Shown here piece after piece: positions 9,700 through 18,722 of a stretch of DNA of 64,000 nucleotides. The DNA is from Oxalobacteraceae bacterium (GTDB lineage: Bacteria; Pseudomonadota; Gammaproteobacteria; Burkholderiales; Burkholderiaceae_D), in the NCBI GenBank assembly GCA_013284265.1, contig JABTBR010000041.1, positions 1 to 64,000 of the forward strand. The letters run 5' to 3'. Both the position numbers and the translations under genes were made by a program. Every line of letters begins with the position of its first letter. Within the stretch, counting starts at the first letter, position 1. Under the pieces are notes generated by a model, which worked only from the letters and a program-made list of their open reading frames with translations, was not told the DNA's origin and made no database searches.

Positions 9700-10881
9700 A
9701 TGACCCATCCAGCACAGATCAAAATCCCCGCCACCTACATGCGTGGCGGCACCAGCAAGGGCGTGTTCTTCCGCCTGCAGGATCTTCCGGCGGCGGCCCA
9801 GGTTCCCGGCGCCGCGCGCGATGCGCTGCTGCTGCGCGTGATCGGCAGCCCCGACCCCTACGGCAAGCAGATCGACGGCATGGGCGCGGCCACTTCCAGC
9901 ACCAGCAAGACCGTCATCCTGGCCAAGAGCAGCCAGCCCGGTCACGATGTCGACTACCTGTTCGGCCAGGTCGCTATCGACAAGCCCTTCGTCGACTGGA
10001 GCGGCAACTGCGGCAATCTGTCGGCGGCCGTTGGCTCCTTCGCCATCAGCGCCGGCCTGGTCGACCCGGAACGGATTCCCCACAACGGCGTGGCCGTGGT
10101 GCGGGTCTGGCAGGCCAATATCGGCAAGACCATCATCGCCCACGTGCCGGTCACCAACGGCGCGGTGCAGGAAACCGGCGACTTCGAACTCGACGGCGTG
10201 ACCTTCCCGGCCGCTGAAGTCAAGCTCGAGTTCCTGGACCCGGCGGCGGACGAGGAGGGCGCAGGCGGCTCGATGTTCCCGACCGGCCAGGTGGTCGACG
10301 ATCTCGACGTGCCCGGCATCGGCACGCTGAAGGTCACCATGATCAACGCCGGCATTCCGACCATTTTCGTCAACGCCGCGGACATCGGCTATACCGGCAC
10401 CGAGCTGCAGGACGCCATCAACGGCGACCCGCAGGCGCTGGCGCGCTTTGAAACCATCCGCGCCCACGGCGCGTTGCGCATGGGCCTGATCAAGCATCTG
10501 GACGAGGCGGCCACGCGCCAGCACACCCCCAAGGTGGCCTTTGTCGCCGCGCCAGCGGCCTATGTGTCCTCCAGTGGCAAGCAGGTGGCGGCGCAGGAGA
10601 TCGACCTGCTGGTGCGCGCCCTGTCGATGGGCAAGCTGCATCACGCGATGATGGGCACGGCGGCCGTGGCGATCGGTACCGCGGCGGCCATTCCGGGCAC
10701 GCTGGTGAACCTGGCCGCTGGCGGCGGCGCGCGCAACGCGGTGCGCTTCGGCCATCCTTCGGGCACTTTGATGGTCGGCGCCGAAGCGGAGCAGATCAAT
10801 GGCGACTGGAGCGTGACCAAGGCCATCATGAGCCGCAGCGCGCGCGTGTTGATGGAAGGCTGGGTACGCGTGCCAGCTTGA
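9700..10881 (+). CDS. prpF: 2-methylaconitate cis-trans isomerase PrpF
   Basis: A 393-residue protein of the PrpF / DUF453 family with a diaminopimelate epimerase-like fold; the N-terminal YMRGGTSKGVFF is the family signature. It converts the AcnD product to the isomer that aconitase can hydrate to 2-methylisocitrate. It is the last gene of the prp operon, separated from acnD by the cloverleaf repeat and followed by a strong terminator at 10896. Confidence 0.96.
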   Translation: MTHPAQIKIPATYMRGGTSKGVFFRLQDLPAAAQVPGAARDALLLRVIGSPDPYGKQIDGMGAATSSTSKTVILAKSSQPGHDVDYLFGQVAIDKPFVDWSGNCGNLSAAVGSFAISAGLVDPERIPHNGVAVVRVWQANIGKTIIAHVPVTNGAVQETGDFELDGVTFPAAEVKLEFLDPAADEEGAGGSMFPTGQVVDDLDVPGIGTLKVTMINAGIPTIFVNAADIGYTGTELQDAINGDPQALARFETIRAHGALRMGLIKHLDEAATRQHTPKVAFVAAPAAYVSSSGKQVAAQEIDLLVRALSMGKLHHAMMGTAAVAIGTAAAIPGTLVNLAAGGGARNAVRFGHPSGTLMVGAEAEQINGDWSVTKAIMSRSARVLMEGWVRVPA

Positions 10882-10895
10882 TAACGTTGTGCTCC

Positions 10896-10928
10896 AGCTC
10901 CCCGTGTGCGAACCCGGGGAGCTTTTTT
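10896..10928 (+). terminator. Rho-independent terminator after prpF
   Basis: A 9-bp stem AGCTCCCCG (10896-10904) / CGGGGAGCT (10915-10923) is followed directly by a run of T, 15 bp after the prpF stop. Confidence 0.9.
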
Positions 10929-11033
10929 ATGTCGTTTTTGTGTCGCCGCTATGCGCGTAAGGCGACGGTAAGTCTGGCGCCTTACGCTGGCTTCATGCTC
11001 GGAAAAAGAGCGGAATAACAGACATGGAGACAG

Positions 11034-11345
11034 ATGATGCATGACGATATGGTACAAAGAATCAAGGGCGACCCTAACTACCGCAAGCTGGTGAACGCCC
11101 GCTCGAAATTCGGCTGGACGCTGACCTGGTGCATGATGGCCGTGTACTACGGCTATATCCTGCTGATCGCCTTCGACAAGGAGCTGCTGAGCGCCAAGAC
11201 CGGCGCCGGCGTGATGACCTGGGGGATGCCGATCGGCCTGTTCGTCATCATCTTCACGGTGCTCGTCACCGGTTTCTACGTGCGCCGCGCCAACGGCCTG
11301 TACGACGAGCTGACCCACGCCATCCAGCAAAAGGCGCAAGCATGA
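11034..11345 (+). CDS. DUF485 (YjcH-like) small membrane protein
   Basis: A 103-residue inner-membrane protein with two transmembrane segments (about residues 28-46 and 64-84). It is DUF485, regularly encoded just before acetate/solute symporters; YjcH in E. coli precedes ActP. Two tandem ATG codons (11034 and 11037) are possible; 11037 has the better spacing from GGAGA at 11026. Its stop overlaps the actP start as ATGA, so the pair is co-translated. Probably an accessory subunit of the transporter; its exact job is not known. Confidence 0.9.
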   Translation: MMHDDMVQRIKGDPNYRKLVNARSKFGWTLTWCMMAVYYGYILLIAFDKELLSAKTGAGVMTWGMPIGLFVIIFTVLVTGFYVRRANGLYDELTHAIQQKAQA

Positions 11346-13006
11346 ACGCCGCCCAACGCCTGCTCGCGTCGCTGGCGCTGCTGCTCATCTCCGGTGCGGC
11401 GCTGGCCGCCGGCGCCGACCTGGGCCAGGCCGAGAAACAGCCGACCAACTGGACCGCCATCATCATGTTCGGCGCCTTCGTCATCTTCACGCTGTTCGTC
11501 ACCAAGTGGGCCGCCAAGAAAACCAAATCGGCGTCCGACTTCTACACCGCCGGCGGCGGCATCACCGGCTTCCAGAACGGCCTGGCCATCGCCGGCGACT
11601 ACATGTCGGCCGCCTCCTTCCTCGGCATCTCCGCCGCGGTCTTCCTGAACGGTTACGATGGCCTGATCTACGCCATCGGCTTCCTGGTCGGCTGGCCCAT
11701 CATCACCTTCCTGATGGCTGAACGCCTGCGCAATCTGGGCCGCTTCACCTTCGCCGATGTCGCCGCCTACCGTTTCAAGCAAAAGCCGATCCGCATCTTC
11801 TCGGCCTCCGGCACGCTGGTGGTGGTGGCCTTCTACCTGATCGCGCAGATGGTCGGCGCCGGCCAGCTGATCAAGCTGCTGTTCGGCCTGGAATACTGGA
11901 TCGCCGTCGTGCTGGTCGGTTCGCTGATGATGATCTACGTGCTGTTCGGCGGCATGACCGCCACCACCTGGGTGCAGATCATCAAGGCCGTCATGCTGCT
12001 CGGCGGCGCGTCCTTCATGGCCTTTGTCGTGCTGGCCCAGTTCAATTTCAGTCCCGAGGCACTGTTCGCCAAATCGGTCGAGATCCACGCCAAAAAAGAC
12101 GCCATCATGGGTCCCGGCACCTTCATCAAGGACCCGATTTCGGCGATCTCCTTCGGCATGGCGCTGATGTTCGGCACCGCCGGCCTGCCGCACATCCTGA
12201 TGCGCTTCTTCACCGTCCCTAGCGCCAAGGAAGCGCGCAAGTCGGTGTTCTGGGCCACCACCTGGATCGCCTACTTTTACATCCTGACCTTCATCATCGG
12301 TTTTGGCGCCATCGTTTTGGTCAGCACCAACCCCGAGTTCAAGGATGCGGCCGGCAAACTCCTGGGCGGTAACAATATGGCGGCGATCCACCTGGCCAAG
12401 GCCGTCGGCGGCAACGTCTTCCTCGGCTTCATCTCGGCGGTCGCCTTCGCCACCATCCTGGCGGTGGTCGCCGGCCTGACCTTGTCCGGTGCTTCGGCCG
12501 TGTCGCACGATCTGTACGCCACCGTGATCATGAAAGGCAAGGCCAGCGGCGCGAGCGAACTGCGCGTCTCGCGCTGGACCACCATCGCCCTGGGCATCAT
12601 CGCCGTGGCGCTGGGCATCGCCTTCGAGAAGCAGAATATCGCCTTCATGGTCTCGCTGGCCTTCGCCATCGCCGCCTCGGCCAACTTCCCGGTGCTGTTC
12701 ATGTCGGTGCTATGGAAGGACTGCACCACCCGCGGCGCCACCGTTGGCGGTTTCATGGGCCTGAGCACGGCCGTCGTGCTGACGGTGCTGTCCAAGTCGG
12801 TCTGGGTCGACGTGCTGGGCCACCACGACGCGCTGTTCCCTTACGCTTCGCCGGCGCTGTTCTCGATGACGGCCGGTTTCGCCGGGATCTGGCTGTTCTC
12901 CATCCTCGACAAGAGCCCGCGCGCGCGCATCGACCGGGCCGGCTACGAGGCGCAGGAAATGCGTTCCGAAACCGGCATCGGCGCCGCCGGAGCGGCCGCC
13001 CACTGA
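11342..13006 (+). CDS. actP: Cation/acetate symporter ActP
   Basis: A 554-residue sodium:solute symporter family protein with a short signal-like N terminus (LLASLALLLISGAALAAG) and about 13 further membrane segments. Sequence stretches such as DFYTAGGGITGFQNGLAIAG and SAASFLGISAAVF are typical of ActP. It takes up acetate and other short carboxylates, possibly propionate, which fits its place after the prp operon. The ATG at 11342 overlaps the DUF485 stop. Confidence 0.93.
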   Translation: MNAAQRLLASLALLLISGAALAAGADLGQAEKQPTNWTAIIMFGAFVIFTLFVTKWAAKKTKSASDFYTAGGGITGFQNGLAIAGDYMSAASFLGISAAVFLNGYDGLIYAIGFLVGWPIITFLMAERLRNLGRFTFADVAAYRFKQKPIRIFSASGTLVVVAFYLIAQMVGAGQLIKLLFGLEYWIAVVLVGSLMMIYVLFGGMTATTWVQIIKAVMLLGGASFMAFVVLAQFNFSPEALFAKSVEIHAKKDAIMGPGTFIKDPISAISFGMALMFGTAGLPHILMRFFTVPSAKEARKSVFWATTWIAYFYILTFIIGFGAIVLVSTNPEFKDAAGKLLGGNNMAAIHLAKAVGGNVFLGFISAVAFATILAVVAGLTLSGASAVSHDLYATVIMKGKASGASELRVSRWTTIALGIIAVALGIAFEKQNIAFMVSLAFAIAASANFPVLFMSVLWKDCTTRGATVGGFMGLSTAVVLTVLSKSVWVDVLGHHDALFPYASPALFSMTAGFAGIWLFSILDKSPRARIDRAGYEAQEMRSETGIGAAGAAAH

Positions 13007-13028
13007 GGTAAATAGCCGTTTGCAAGTG

Positions 13029-13064
13029 ACGACAAAGCCCGCTTCGGCGGGCTTTGTCGTATTT
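13029..13064 (+). terminator. Terminator after actP
   Basis: A 14-bp perfect stem ACGACAAAGCCCGC / GCGGGCTTTGTCGT is closed by a TTCG tetraloop (13043-13046). Only a short ATTT follows, but the hairpin is very stable and sits 22 bp after the actP stop. Confidence 0.8.
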
Positions 13065-13188
13065 GGGGGATATTAGCGCTGGATTAAAGTTCGTTCACGC
13101 CGGTTTGGTGGCGTAGGGCAAGATTGTGGTTTATGATCTGCCAACGACGCTGCCGCTGTGAAGGCGGCGTTTTTCACATGGTGCCCCG

Positions 13189-16100
13189 GTGTACATGAAT
13201 CGTGTTCTGCCCACCCCCGATCTGGTAGCCGAGGCCTTGCAGCTGATCGGATTGCCGGCCTGCGCCTGCGACGGCGCCGGCGTGGTGGTCGCGGCCAATG
13301 CCGAACTGGTGGCGCTGCTCGAGCGCGACCCCTGCGGCAGCACGCTGGCGGACCTGTTCGCGCGCCATGTGCAGACCGACAGCAAGGCGCGCCTGGCCGC
13401 GGCGCTGGGCGTGGGCGCCGCCGAGCAGCGCTGGAACAGCTGCCTGACCTGCGCCGGCGGCCAGTACGTGGCGGTGCAGATCTGGGCCAAGCCGCTGCCG
13501 GAAGCCATCGCCGCGGGCGGCGCCACCGTGGTCTTCAACGATATCACCAGTGTCCAGCGCGACCAGCGCGCGCTGCGCAAGACGCTGCTGGAGCAGCAGG
13601 CCATCCTGGAAAACGCCGCCGTCGGCATCTTGTTCAGCAAGGAAGGGCGCATCCAGGAGTGCAATATCCGCTGCGCCGAAATGTTCGGCGCGGCGCGCCA
13701 TGAACTGGAAGGCGCCGAAGCCGTCTCGGTCTACCCCTCGGAAGCGGAGTATGTGGAGCTGGGCCGCGCGGCGCGGCCGCTGCTGTCGCAAGGCCATTCC
13801 TTTGTCGCCGAGCGCCAGCTCAAGCGCAAGGACGGCAGCCTGTTCTGGGCGCGCCTGTACGGCCGCGCCAGCGATCCGGCCGACACCGCCGAGGGCACGG
13901 TCTGGATCATCGAGGACATCAACGAGCACCGGCTCGATGAGGAAAAGCTGCGCCGCACCCTGCTGGAAATGCAGGCCATCATGGACAACGCGCCGCTGGC
14001 GATCGGCTTCCAGCGCGACAACCGCATCCTGCGCTACAACAGCCGCTTCGGCGAGTTCTTCGGCTTCGACGGCGACAGCGGCATCGGCGAGCTGACCGCG
14101 ACGCTGTATCCGTCGGAAGAAGCGTTCGAGAACGTGGTGCGCAAGGCGCGTCCGCTGCTGGCGCGCGGCAAACCCTACCAGGCCGAGATGGAGATGCGGC
14201 GCCAGGACGATTCCACCTTCTGGGCCCACGCCTTCGGCTACGTGATCAATCCGGGCCGCACCGCGCAAGATACCATCTGGATCTTCGACGACCGCAGCGC
14301 CCAGAAGCAGAACGAGGAAGCGACCAAGCAGCTGCTGCTGGAGCAGAAGGCGATTCTGGACAATGCCTCGGTCGGCATCCTGTTCAGCAAGTCCCAGCTG
14401 ATCATCAGCTGCAATCCGCGTATCGCCGAAATGTTCGGCTGCAGCCGCGAGGAACTGATCGGACAGCCCGCCGCCATGCTGTTCACCTCCAGCGAATCGT
14501 ATGAGCTGTTCGGCAAGGAAGCGGCGCCGCTTCTGGGAACCGGCCAGCCTTTCGAGAAAAATGAGTTCCAGTTCCGGCACAGGGATGGCCATATGCTGTG
14601 GTGCCGGGTACGTGCCAAGGCGGTCGACGATGAGCATAGCGACGGCGGCACCATCTGGATCATGGAGGATATCAGTCGCACCCGCGAGACCCAGATGGAG
14701 GTCGAGGCCATCATGACCAATGCCTCGGTCAGCATCCTGTTTACCAAGAACCGCGTGATCACCCGCTACAACCGCGGCTTTGGCGACATGTTCCGCTATG
14801 AGGGTGACGCCGGTCTCGGCCTGCCGGGACTGGCGCTGTATCCTTCGCAGGAATCCTACGATGCGCTGGGCAAGGCGGCATATCCCTTCCTGTCGGTGGG
14901 CAAACCGTTCCAGACCGAGGTGGAGATGCGGCGCAGCGACGGCAGCATGCTGTGGGCCCAGCTGATCGGCTACGTGGTCAATCCGCAGGACACGACCCAG
15001 GGCACGATCTGGATCATCGAAGACCGCAGCGAGCAAAAGCAGGCGGAAGAAACGCTGCGCAACGCGCTGCTGGAAAATCAGGCGATTCTCGACAGCGCGG
15101 TGCTGGGCATTTCGGTGGTGGAGAACGGCTTTAATCTGCGCTGCAACACCAAGATGGAAGAGCTGTTCGGCTATGCGCCCGGCGAGATGAATATGCTCAG
15201 CGTGCAGGCCTTCTATTCCGGCAAGGAAGCCTTCGATTACGCACGCAGCCAGACCGCGCGCGACTTCCGTGCCGGGCGCGTCAACATGAGCGAGTACCAG
15301 CTGGTGCGCAAGGATGGCAGCACCTTCTGGGCGCGCCTGTCGGGCCGGCCGTTCGATCTGAACCTGCCGGGCGGGCGCACGGTGTGGCTGGTGGACGATG
15401 TGACGGCGCGGCGCGAGGCGGCCGAAGCGGTCAGCCGCGCGCGCGACGAACTGGAAGTGCGGGTGCTCGAACGCACCGCCGAACTGGCCGGCGCCAACGC
15501 GCTGCTGCAGGGCGAGATCGTCGAACGGCGCCAGGCCGAAGCGCGCGTGCACCACATGGCCTATCACGACAGCCTGACCGGTCTGCCGAACCGCGCGCTG
15601 CTGTCGGACCGGCTCGACCGCGCCATGCTGGCGGCGCAGCGCTCCGAACGGCGGCTGGCGGTGATGTTCATCGACCTGGACCGCTTCAAGACCATCAACG
15701 ATTCGCTCGGCCACCTGACCGGCGACCTGCTGCTCAAGGAAGTGGCCAACCGCCTGTGCCATTCGGTGCGCGCCAGCGACACCGTGGCGCGCCTGGGCGG
15801 CGACGAATTCGTGGTGCTGGTGCCGGGCATCCGCACCATCGAGGAATCGAACCAGGTGGCCGAGAAGATCATCGACGCGCTGGCCGCCTCGTTCACGCTG
15901 GACGGGCGCACGCTGCACATCACGCCGTCGATCGGCATCTGCATCTATCCCGACGACGGCGCCGATGTCGACACCCTGATGCGCCATGCCGACGCGGCCA
16001 TGTACCATGCCAAGGCCAGCGGCCGGAACAATTACCAGTTCTTCCACCAGACCATGAACCAGGCCGCGGCCCAGCACTTCGAGCTGGAAAACAGCTTGCG

Positions 16101-16839
16101 CGGCGCGCTGGCGCAAGACCAGTTCGAGCTGCATTTCCAGCCCATCATGGACATCGGCACGCGCCGCCTGCATACGCTGGAGGTGCTGCTGCGCTGGCGC
16201 CGTTCCGAAAACGTGCTGGTGATGCCGGACAGTTTCATTCCCATCATCGAAGAGAATGGCCAGATCGTGCCGATCGGCGAGCTGGTGATACGGCGCGCCT
16301 GCGAACAGAGCATGGAGTGGCTGCGCCAGGGACTGGCGCCGGTGCCGCTGGCGGTGAATCTGTCGCCGCGCCAGTTCATGCACCGCGGCCTGATCGAATC
16401 GATCCGCCGCATCCTGGACGAAACCGGGATCGATCCGGCCCTGATCGAGTTCGAGATCACCGAGACGGCGCTGATGCAGCACGGTGAGCAGACGCTCGAT
16501 ATTCTGGGGCAGATCAACAGCATGGGGATACGCCTGTCGATCGACGATTTCGGCACCGGCTATTCCAGCCTGGCTTACCTGAAGCGCTTCCCGGTCAAGA
16601 AGATCAAGATCGACCGCGCCTTCATCAAGGAGCTCGAGCAGAGCGCCGAAGACCGCGCCATTGTCGGTGCGATTATCGCGCTGTCGGACAGCCTGCAGCT
16701 GTCGGTGGTGGCGGAAGGGGTGGAGACGGAAGGGCAGTATGCGCTGCTGCAAGGACAGGGCTGCCAGTATGCGCAGGGCTATCTGTTTTCGCGTCCGGTG
16801 CCGGAAGCGCAGGCGCGCCTGCTGCTGGCGCGCCGCTGA
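13189..16839 (+). CDS. Six-PAS GGDEF-EAL cyclic-di-GMP protein
   Basis: A 1216-residue predicted soluble protein. An N-terminal PAS (~14-120) is followed by five PAS repeats of ~120 residues starting near 136, 260, 384, 503 and 628, each opening with an (E/A)I(L/M)-(D/E/T)NA motif. A coiled segment leads to a GGDEF domain (motif 870-874, I-site RASD 861-864) and an EAL domain whose signature is EVL (998-1000) instead of EAL. Other EAL motifs are intact (DDFGTGYSSL, AEGVETEGQ), so both synthase and phosphodiesterase activity are plausible. Start is GTG 13189 or ATG 13195; no strong ribosome site decides. Confidence 0.93.
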   Translation: MYMNRVLPTPDLVAEALQLIGLPACACDGAGVVVAANAELVALLERDPCGSTLADLFARHVQTDSKARLAAALGVGAAEQRWNSCLTCAGGQYVAVQIWAKPLPEAIAAGGATVVFNDITSVQRDQRALRKTLLEQQAILENAAVGILFSKEGRIQECNIRCAEMFGAARHELEGAEAVSVYPSEAEYVELGRAARPLLSQGHSFVAERQLKRKDGSLFWARLYGRASDPADTAEGTVWIIEDINEHRLDEEKLRRTLLEMQAIMDNAPLAIGFQRDNRILRYNSRFGEFFGFDGDSGIGELTATLYPSEEAFENVVRKARPLLARGKPYQAEMEMRRQDDSTFWAHAFGYVINPGRTAQDTIWIFDDRSAQKQNEEATKQLLLEQKAILDNASVGILFSKSQLIISCNPRIAEMFGCSREELIGQPAAMLFTSSESYELFGKEAAPLLGTGQPFEKNEFQFRHRDGHMLWCRVRAKAVDDEHSDGGTIWIMEDISRTRETQMEVEAIMTNASVSILFTKNRVITRYNRGFGDMFRYEGDAGLGLPGLALYPSQESYDALGKAAYPFLSVGKPFQTEVEMRRSDGSMLWAQLIGYVVNPQDTTQGTIWIIEDRSEQKQAEETLRNALLENQAILDSAVLGISVVENGFNLRCNTKMEELFGYAPGEMNMLSVQAFYSGKEAFDYARSQTARDFRAGRVNMSEYQLVRKDGSTFWARLSGRPFDLNLPGGRTVWLVDDVTARREAAEAVSRARDELEVRVLERTAELAGANALLQGEIVERRQAEARVHHMAYHDSLTGLPNRALLSDRLDRAMLAAQRSERRLAVMFIDLDRFKTINDSLGHLTGDLLLKEVANRLCHSVRASDTVARLGGDEFVVLVPGIRTIEESNQVAEKIIDALAASFTLDGRTLHITPSIGICIYPDDGADVDTLMRHADAAMYHAKASGRNNYQFFHQTMNQAAAQHFELENSLRGALAQDQFELHFQPIMDIGTRRLHTLEVLLRWRRSENVLVMPDSFIPIIEENGQIVPIGELVIRRACEQSMEWLRQGLAPVPLAVNLSPRQFMHRGLIESIRRILDETGIDPALIEFEITETALMQHGEQTLDILGQINSMGIRLSIDDFGTGYSSLAYLKRFPVKKIKIDRAFIKELEQSAEDRAIVGAIIALSDSLQLSVVAEGVETEGQYALLQGQGCQYAQGYLFSRPVPEAQARLLLARR

Positions 16840-16887
16840 GAAAGACGTCGGTTTAAGGCGCGCAAAAACCCAGGGCCTACCTTGAAA

Positions 16888-16985
16888 AACCCACGGCATA
16901 ACCCTGGGGTCTGACCCTGGGTCCGGGCAGGGGCTGCGCCCCGCCTGTCCCTGCGGGACAGGCCCCCGGCTCTTTGCCGTGGGTT
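16888..16985 (+). repeat. Cloverleaf-like intergenic element, copy C
   Basis: Outer arms AACCCACGGC (16888-16897) and GCCGTGGGTT (16976-16985) enclose the three hairpins seen in copy B. The third hairpin carries compensatory changes (CCTGTCCC/GGGACAGG in place of CCGGTCCC/GGGACCGG). It lies between the convergent GGDEF-EAL and LPMO genes. Confidence 0.9.
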
Positions 16986-16989
16986 TTAA

Positions 16990-17016
16990 GGGCAGCCGGC
17001 GGCGCGCCGGCTGCCC
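16990..17016. terminator. Hairpin at the 3' end of the LPMO gene
   Basis: An 11-bp stem GGGCAGCCGGC / GCCGGCTGCCC around a 5-base loop lies 10 bp beyond the LPMO stop. The downstream tract on the minus strand is TTAAAA, not a pure U run, so efficiency as a terminator is uncertain. Confidence 0.5.
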
Positions 17017-17026
17017 ATCTCCATGG

Positions 17027-18436
17027 TTACTGCGCCAGCCAGGCGTCCTGCCAGTTGCTGCCCACGCCAGGTTCGAACTGGGTCGCGTTCACGCTCCATT
17101 GCTGGCAGTAGCCGCTGTACGGGAAGGGCTTGCAGGTGTAGACCTTGCCGTTCTTGGTCTGCAGCACGCGGCTGCCGGCCTTGTAGCTGCCCAGCGACTG
17201 CGGGAATACATAGTCGTAGGCGGCGGTGCCGCCGTCGCTCAGCGTCAGGCCGTAGGTTTTCTGCAGCGCCGCGCCGCTTCCCTTGACCACTGCCTTGAGC
17301 ACCAACTGATGGGCACCGGCCTTGGGCTGGTTCAGGCTGATAGCCAGCGGTGCGCTGCTGCTGTTCAGCGTGGCGCTGGCATAGCCTTTCGACACGCCGG
17401 CCGCGTCATAGACATAGGCCGTCAAATCCATCTCGCCGGTGGCGGCGACATGGAAGTCGATGCTGAGCTGGCCGTTCTGGATCGTGTAGGCGGTTTTCAG
17501 GTCGCTGACGCTGAAATCGGGCGCCGGGGTCTGGTCTTTATTGATCTGCACTTCCACCCGCGTCAGCGCGCTGCTGCTGGCCGCGTAAATGGTGTTCTGG
17601 CCATAGGCCGGTTCGATCTTGCCGTTGGCGCCCAGCTGGCCCGCGCGCAGCTGCGGCTGTTCGGCGTTGATGCGGGTGGCCAGCTGGTAGGACCAGTTGT
17701 TGCGCTGGCCTTCGGTGGCGCTGCCTATCGTGACCTTGGTGGCCAGCTGCGGCAGTTCGCCGCTGGCGTCGAACACGCGGCTGGCCACGCTGTCGCCCGG
17801 ATTCAGGTCGACCGAAGGGTAGATCGTGCCGGCCTGCTTCCAGGTCGGCGTCGGCGGGGTGCTGCCGTCCTTGAACAGCACATCGATCACGTTGTAGAAG
17901 CTATTGCTGGTGTCGCCGATTTCCCATACGCCCAGGATCACCTGGTAGCCGGTGCGGGCAGGGACCGTGCAATTGTGGGTGACCACCATGGGCGGCTGTT
18001 TCAGGCCGCCATCGACCACGCAGAACGGGGTCAGGTCGAAGGAGGCGCGGCTCAGTTTCTGGTTCGGGTTCCAGTCGTTTTTGGTGATGTAATAGCGCCA
18101 GTTGCGGGTGGCGTGATTGGCCGTGAAATTCCACTCGAAGCTGTTGGCGCCGGCGCTGATGGCGCGCTTGGTCCAGCGGCTACTGGTCTGTTCATTGAGT
18201 TCGCCGAACTGTGTCAGCGCGGCGGCGGCGATCACGCCATCGGCCGGGCCGCCGGCCGGGAAGCCGGATGGCGCTTCCAGGCTTTGCGGTTCGAACTGGA
18301 CGGCGCCGCAATTGCTGTTGCCGCCCTGCTTGCACAGATAGCCGCGCGCTTCGGGTTTGGTGATGTAGCCGTGCGCCGTAGCGCCGGCGCTGGCCAGCAG
18401 GGCGCTGGCCGCCAGCATGAGGGGAATGCTTTTCAC
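17027..18436 (-). CDS. Secreted GbpA-like lytic polysaccharide monooxygenase (AA10)
   Basis: A 469-residue secreted copper enzyme that oxidatively cleaves chitin-like polysaccharides. A 21-residue signal peptide (SIPLMLAASALLASAGATA) is cut before H22, so mature protein starts HGY and gives the N-terminal His of the copper brace; H108 in NFTANHATRNW is the likely second His. After the AA10 domain (~22-200) come GbpA-like middle domains and a C-terminal Cys/Trp-rich chitin-binding module (YTCKPFPYSGYCQQW ... SNWQDAW). The GTG at 18436 is preceded by AAAGG at nine bases; a longer ATG start would spoil the signal peptide. Confidence 0.92.
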   Translation of the reverse strand: MKSIPLMLAASALLASAGATAHGYITKPEARGYLCKQGGNSNCGAVQFEPQSLEAPSGFPAGGPADGVIAAAALTQFGELNEQTSSRWTKRAISAGANSFEWNFTANHATRNWRYYITKNDWNPNQKLSRASFDLTPFCVVDGGLKQPPMVVTHNCTVPARTGYQVILGVWEIGDTSNSFYNVIDVLFKDGSTPPTPTWKQAGTIYPSVDLNPGDSVASRVFDASGELPQLATKVTIGSATEGQRNNWSYQLATRINAEQPQLRAGQLGANGKIEPAYGQNTIYAASSSALTRVEVQINKDQTPAPDFSVSDLKTAYTIQNGQLSIDFHVAATGEMDLTAYVYDAAGVSKGYASATLNSSSAPLAISLNQPKAGAHQLVLKAVVKGSGAALQKTYGLTLSDGGTAAYDYVFPQSLGSYKAGSRVLQTKNGKVYTCKPFPYSGYCQQWSVNATQFEPGVGSNWQDAWLAQ

Positions 18437-18621
18437 GTCGATATACCTTTCAGACTGTCTTGCGATGGAGAGGATGGGTACGGCTGATTGCATGCGGGAT
18501 AGTTTCACAAAATTGCGTAAAACTCAATCTTGCACTGTTTGCCAAAAGATGGGGTGTATCCTGACGGGTTTGCCGCCGCGCTGACAGGGGCCGTTCGGTA
18601 TAGGCGTTATGTTTGCATTTT

Positions 18622-18661
18622 GATAAAAAATAAGGCCTGAATCCAGTGTTGAATTCAGGCC
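18622..18661 (-). terminator. Terminator after xthA
   Basis: On the minus strand GGCCTGAAT pairs with ATTCAGGCC across ten bases and is followed by TTATTTTTTATC. It lies about 60 bp past the xthA stop codon. Confidence 0.8.
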
Positions 18662-18722
18662 CTTGGGCTGCCGCATACTGTGCAGCTTACTTTGCCGCTG
18701 CTCCTACCGCTGACGGTACTGC

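Noticed and set aside
13061..13188. A cyclic-di-GMP riboswitch before the GGDEF-EAL gene
   Set aside because: The conserved GEMM core sequences are absent; only a short GCCGC/GCGGC hairpin with T run is seen.
13174..16899. A 1241-codon open frame antisense to the GGDEF-EAL gene
   Set aside because: It is a by-product of high-GC codon use; the translation has no recognisable domains, while the opposite strand encodes clear PAS, GGDEF and EAL domains.
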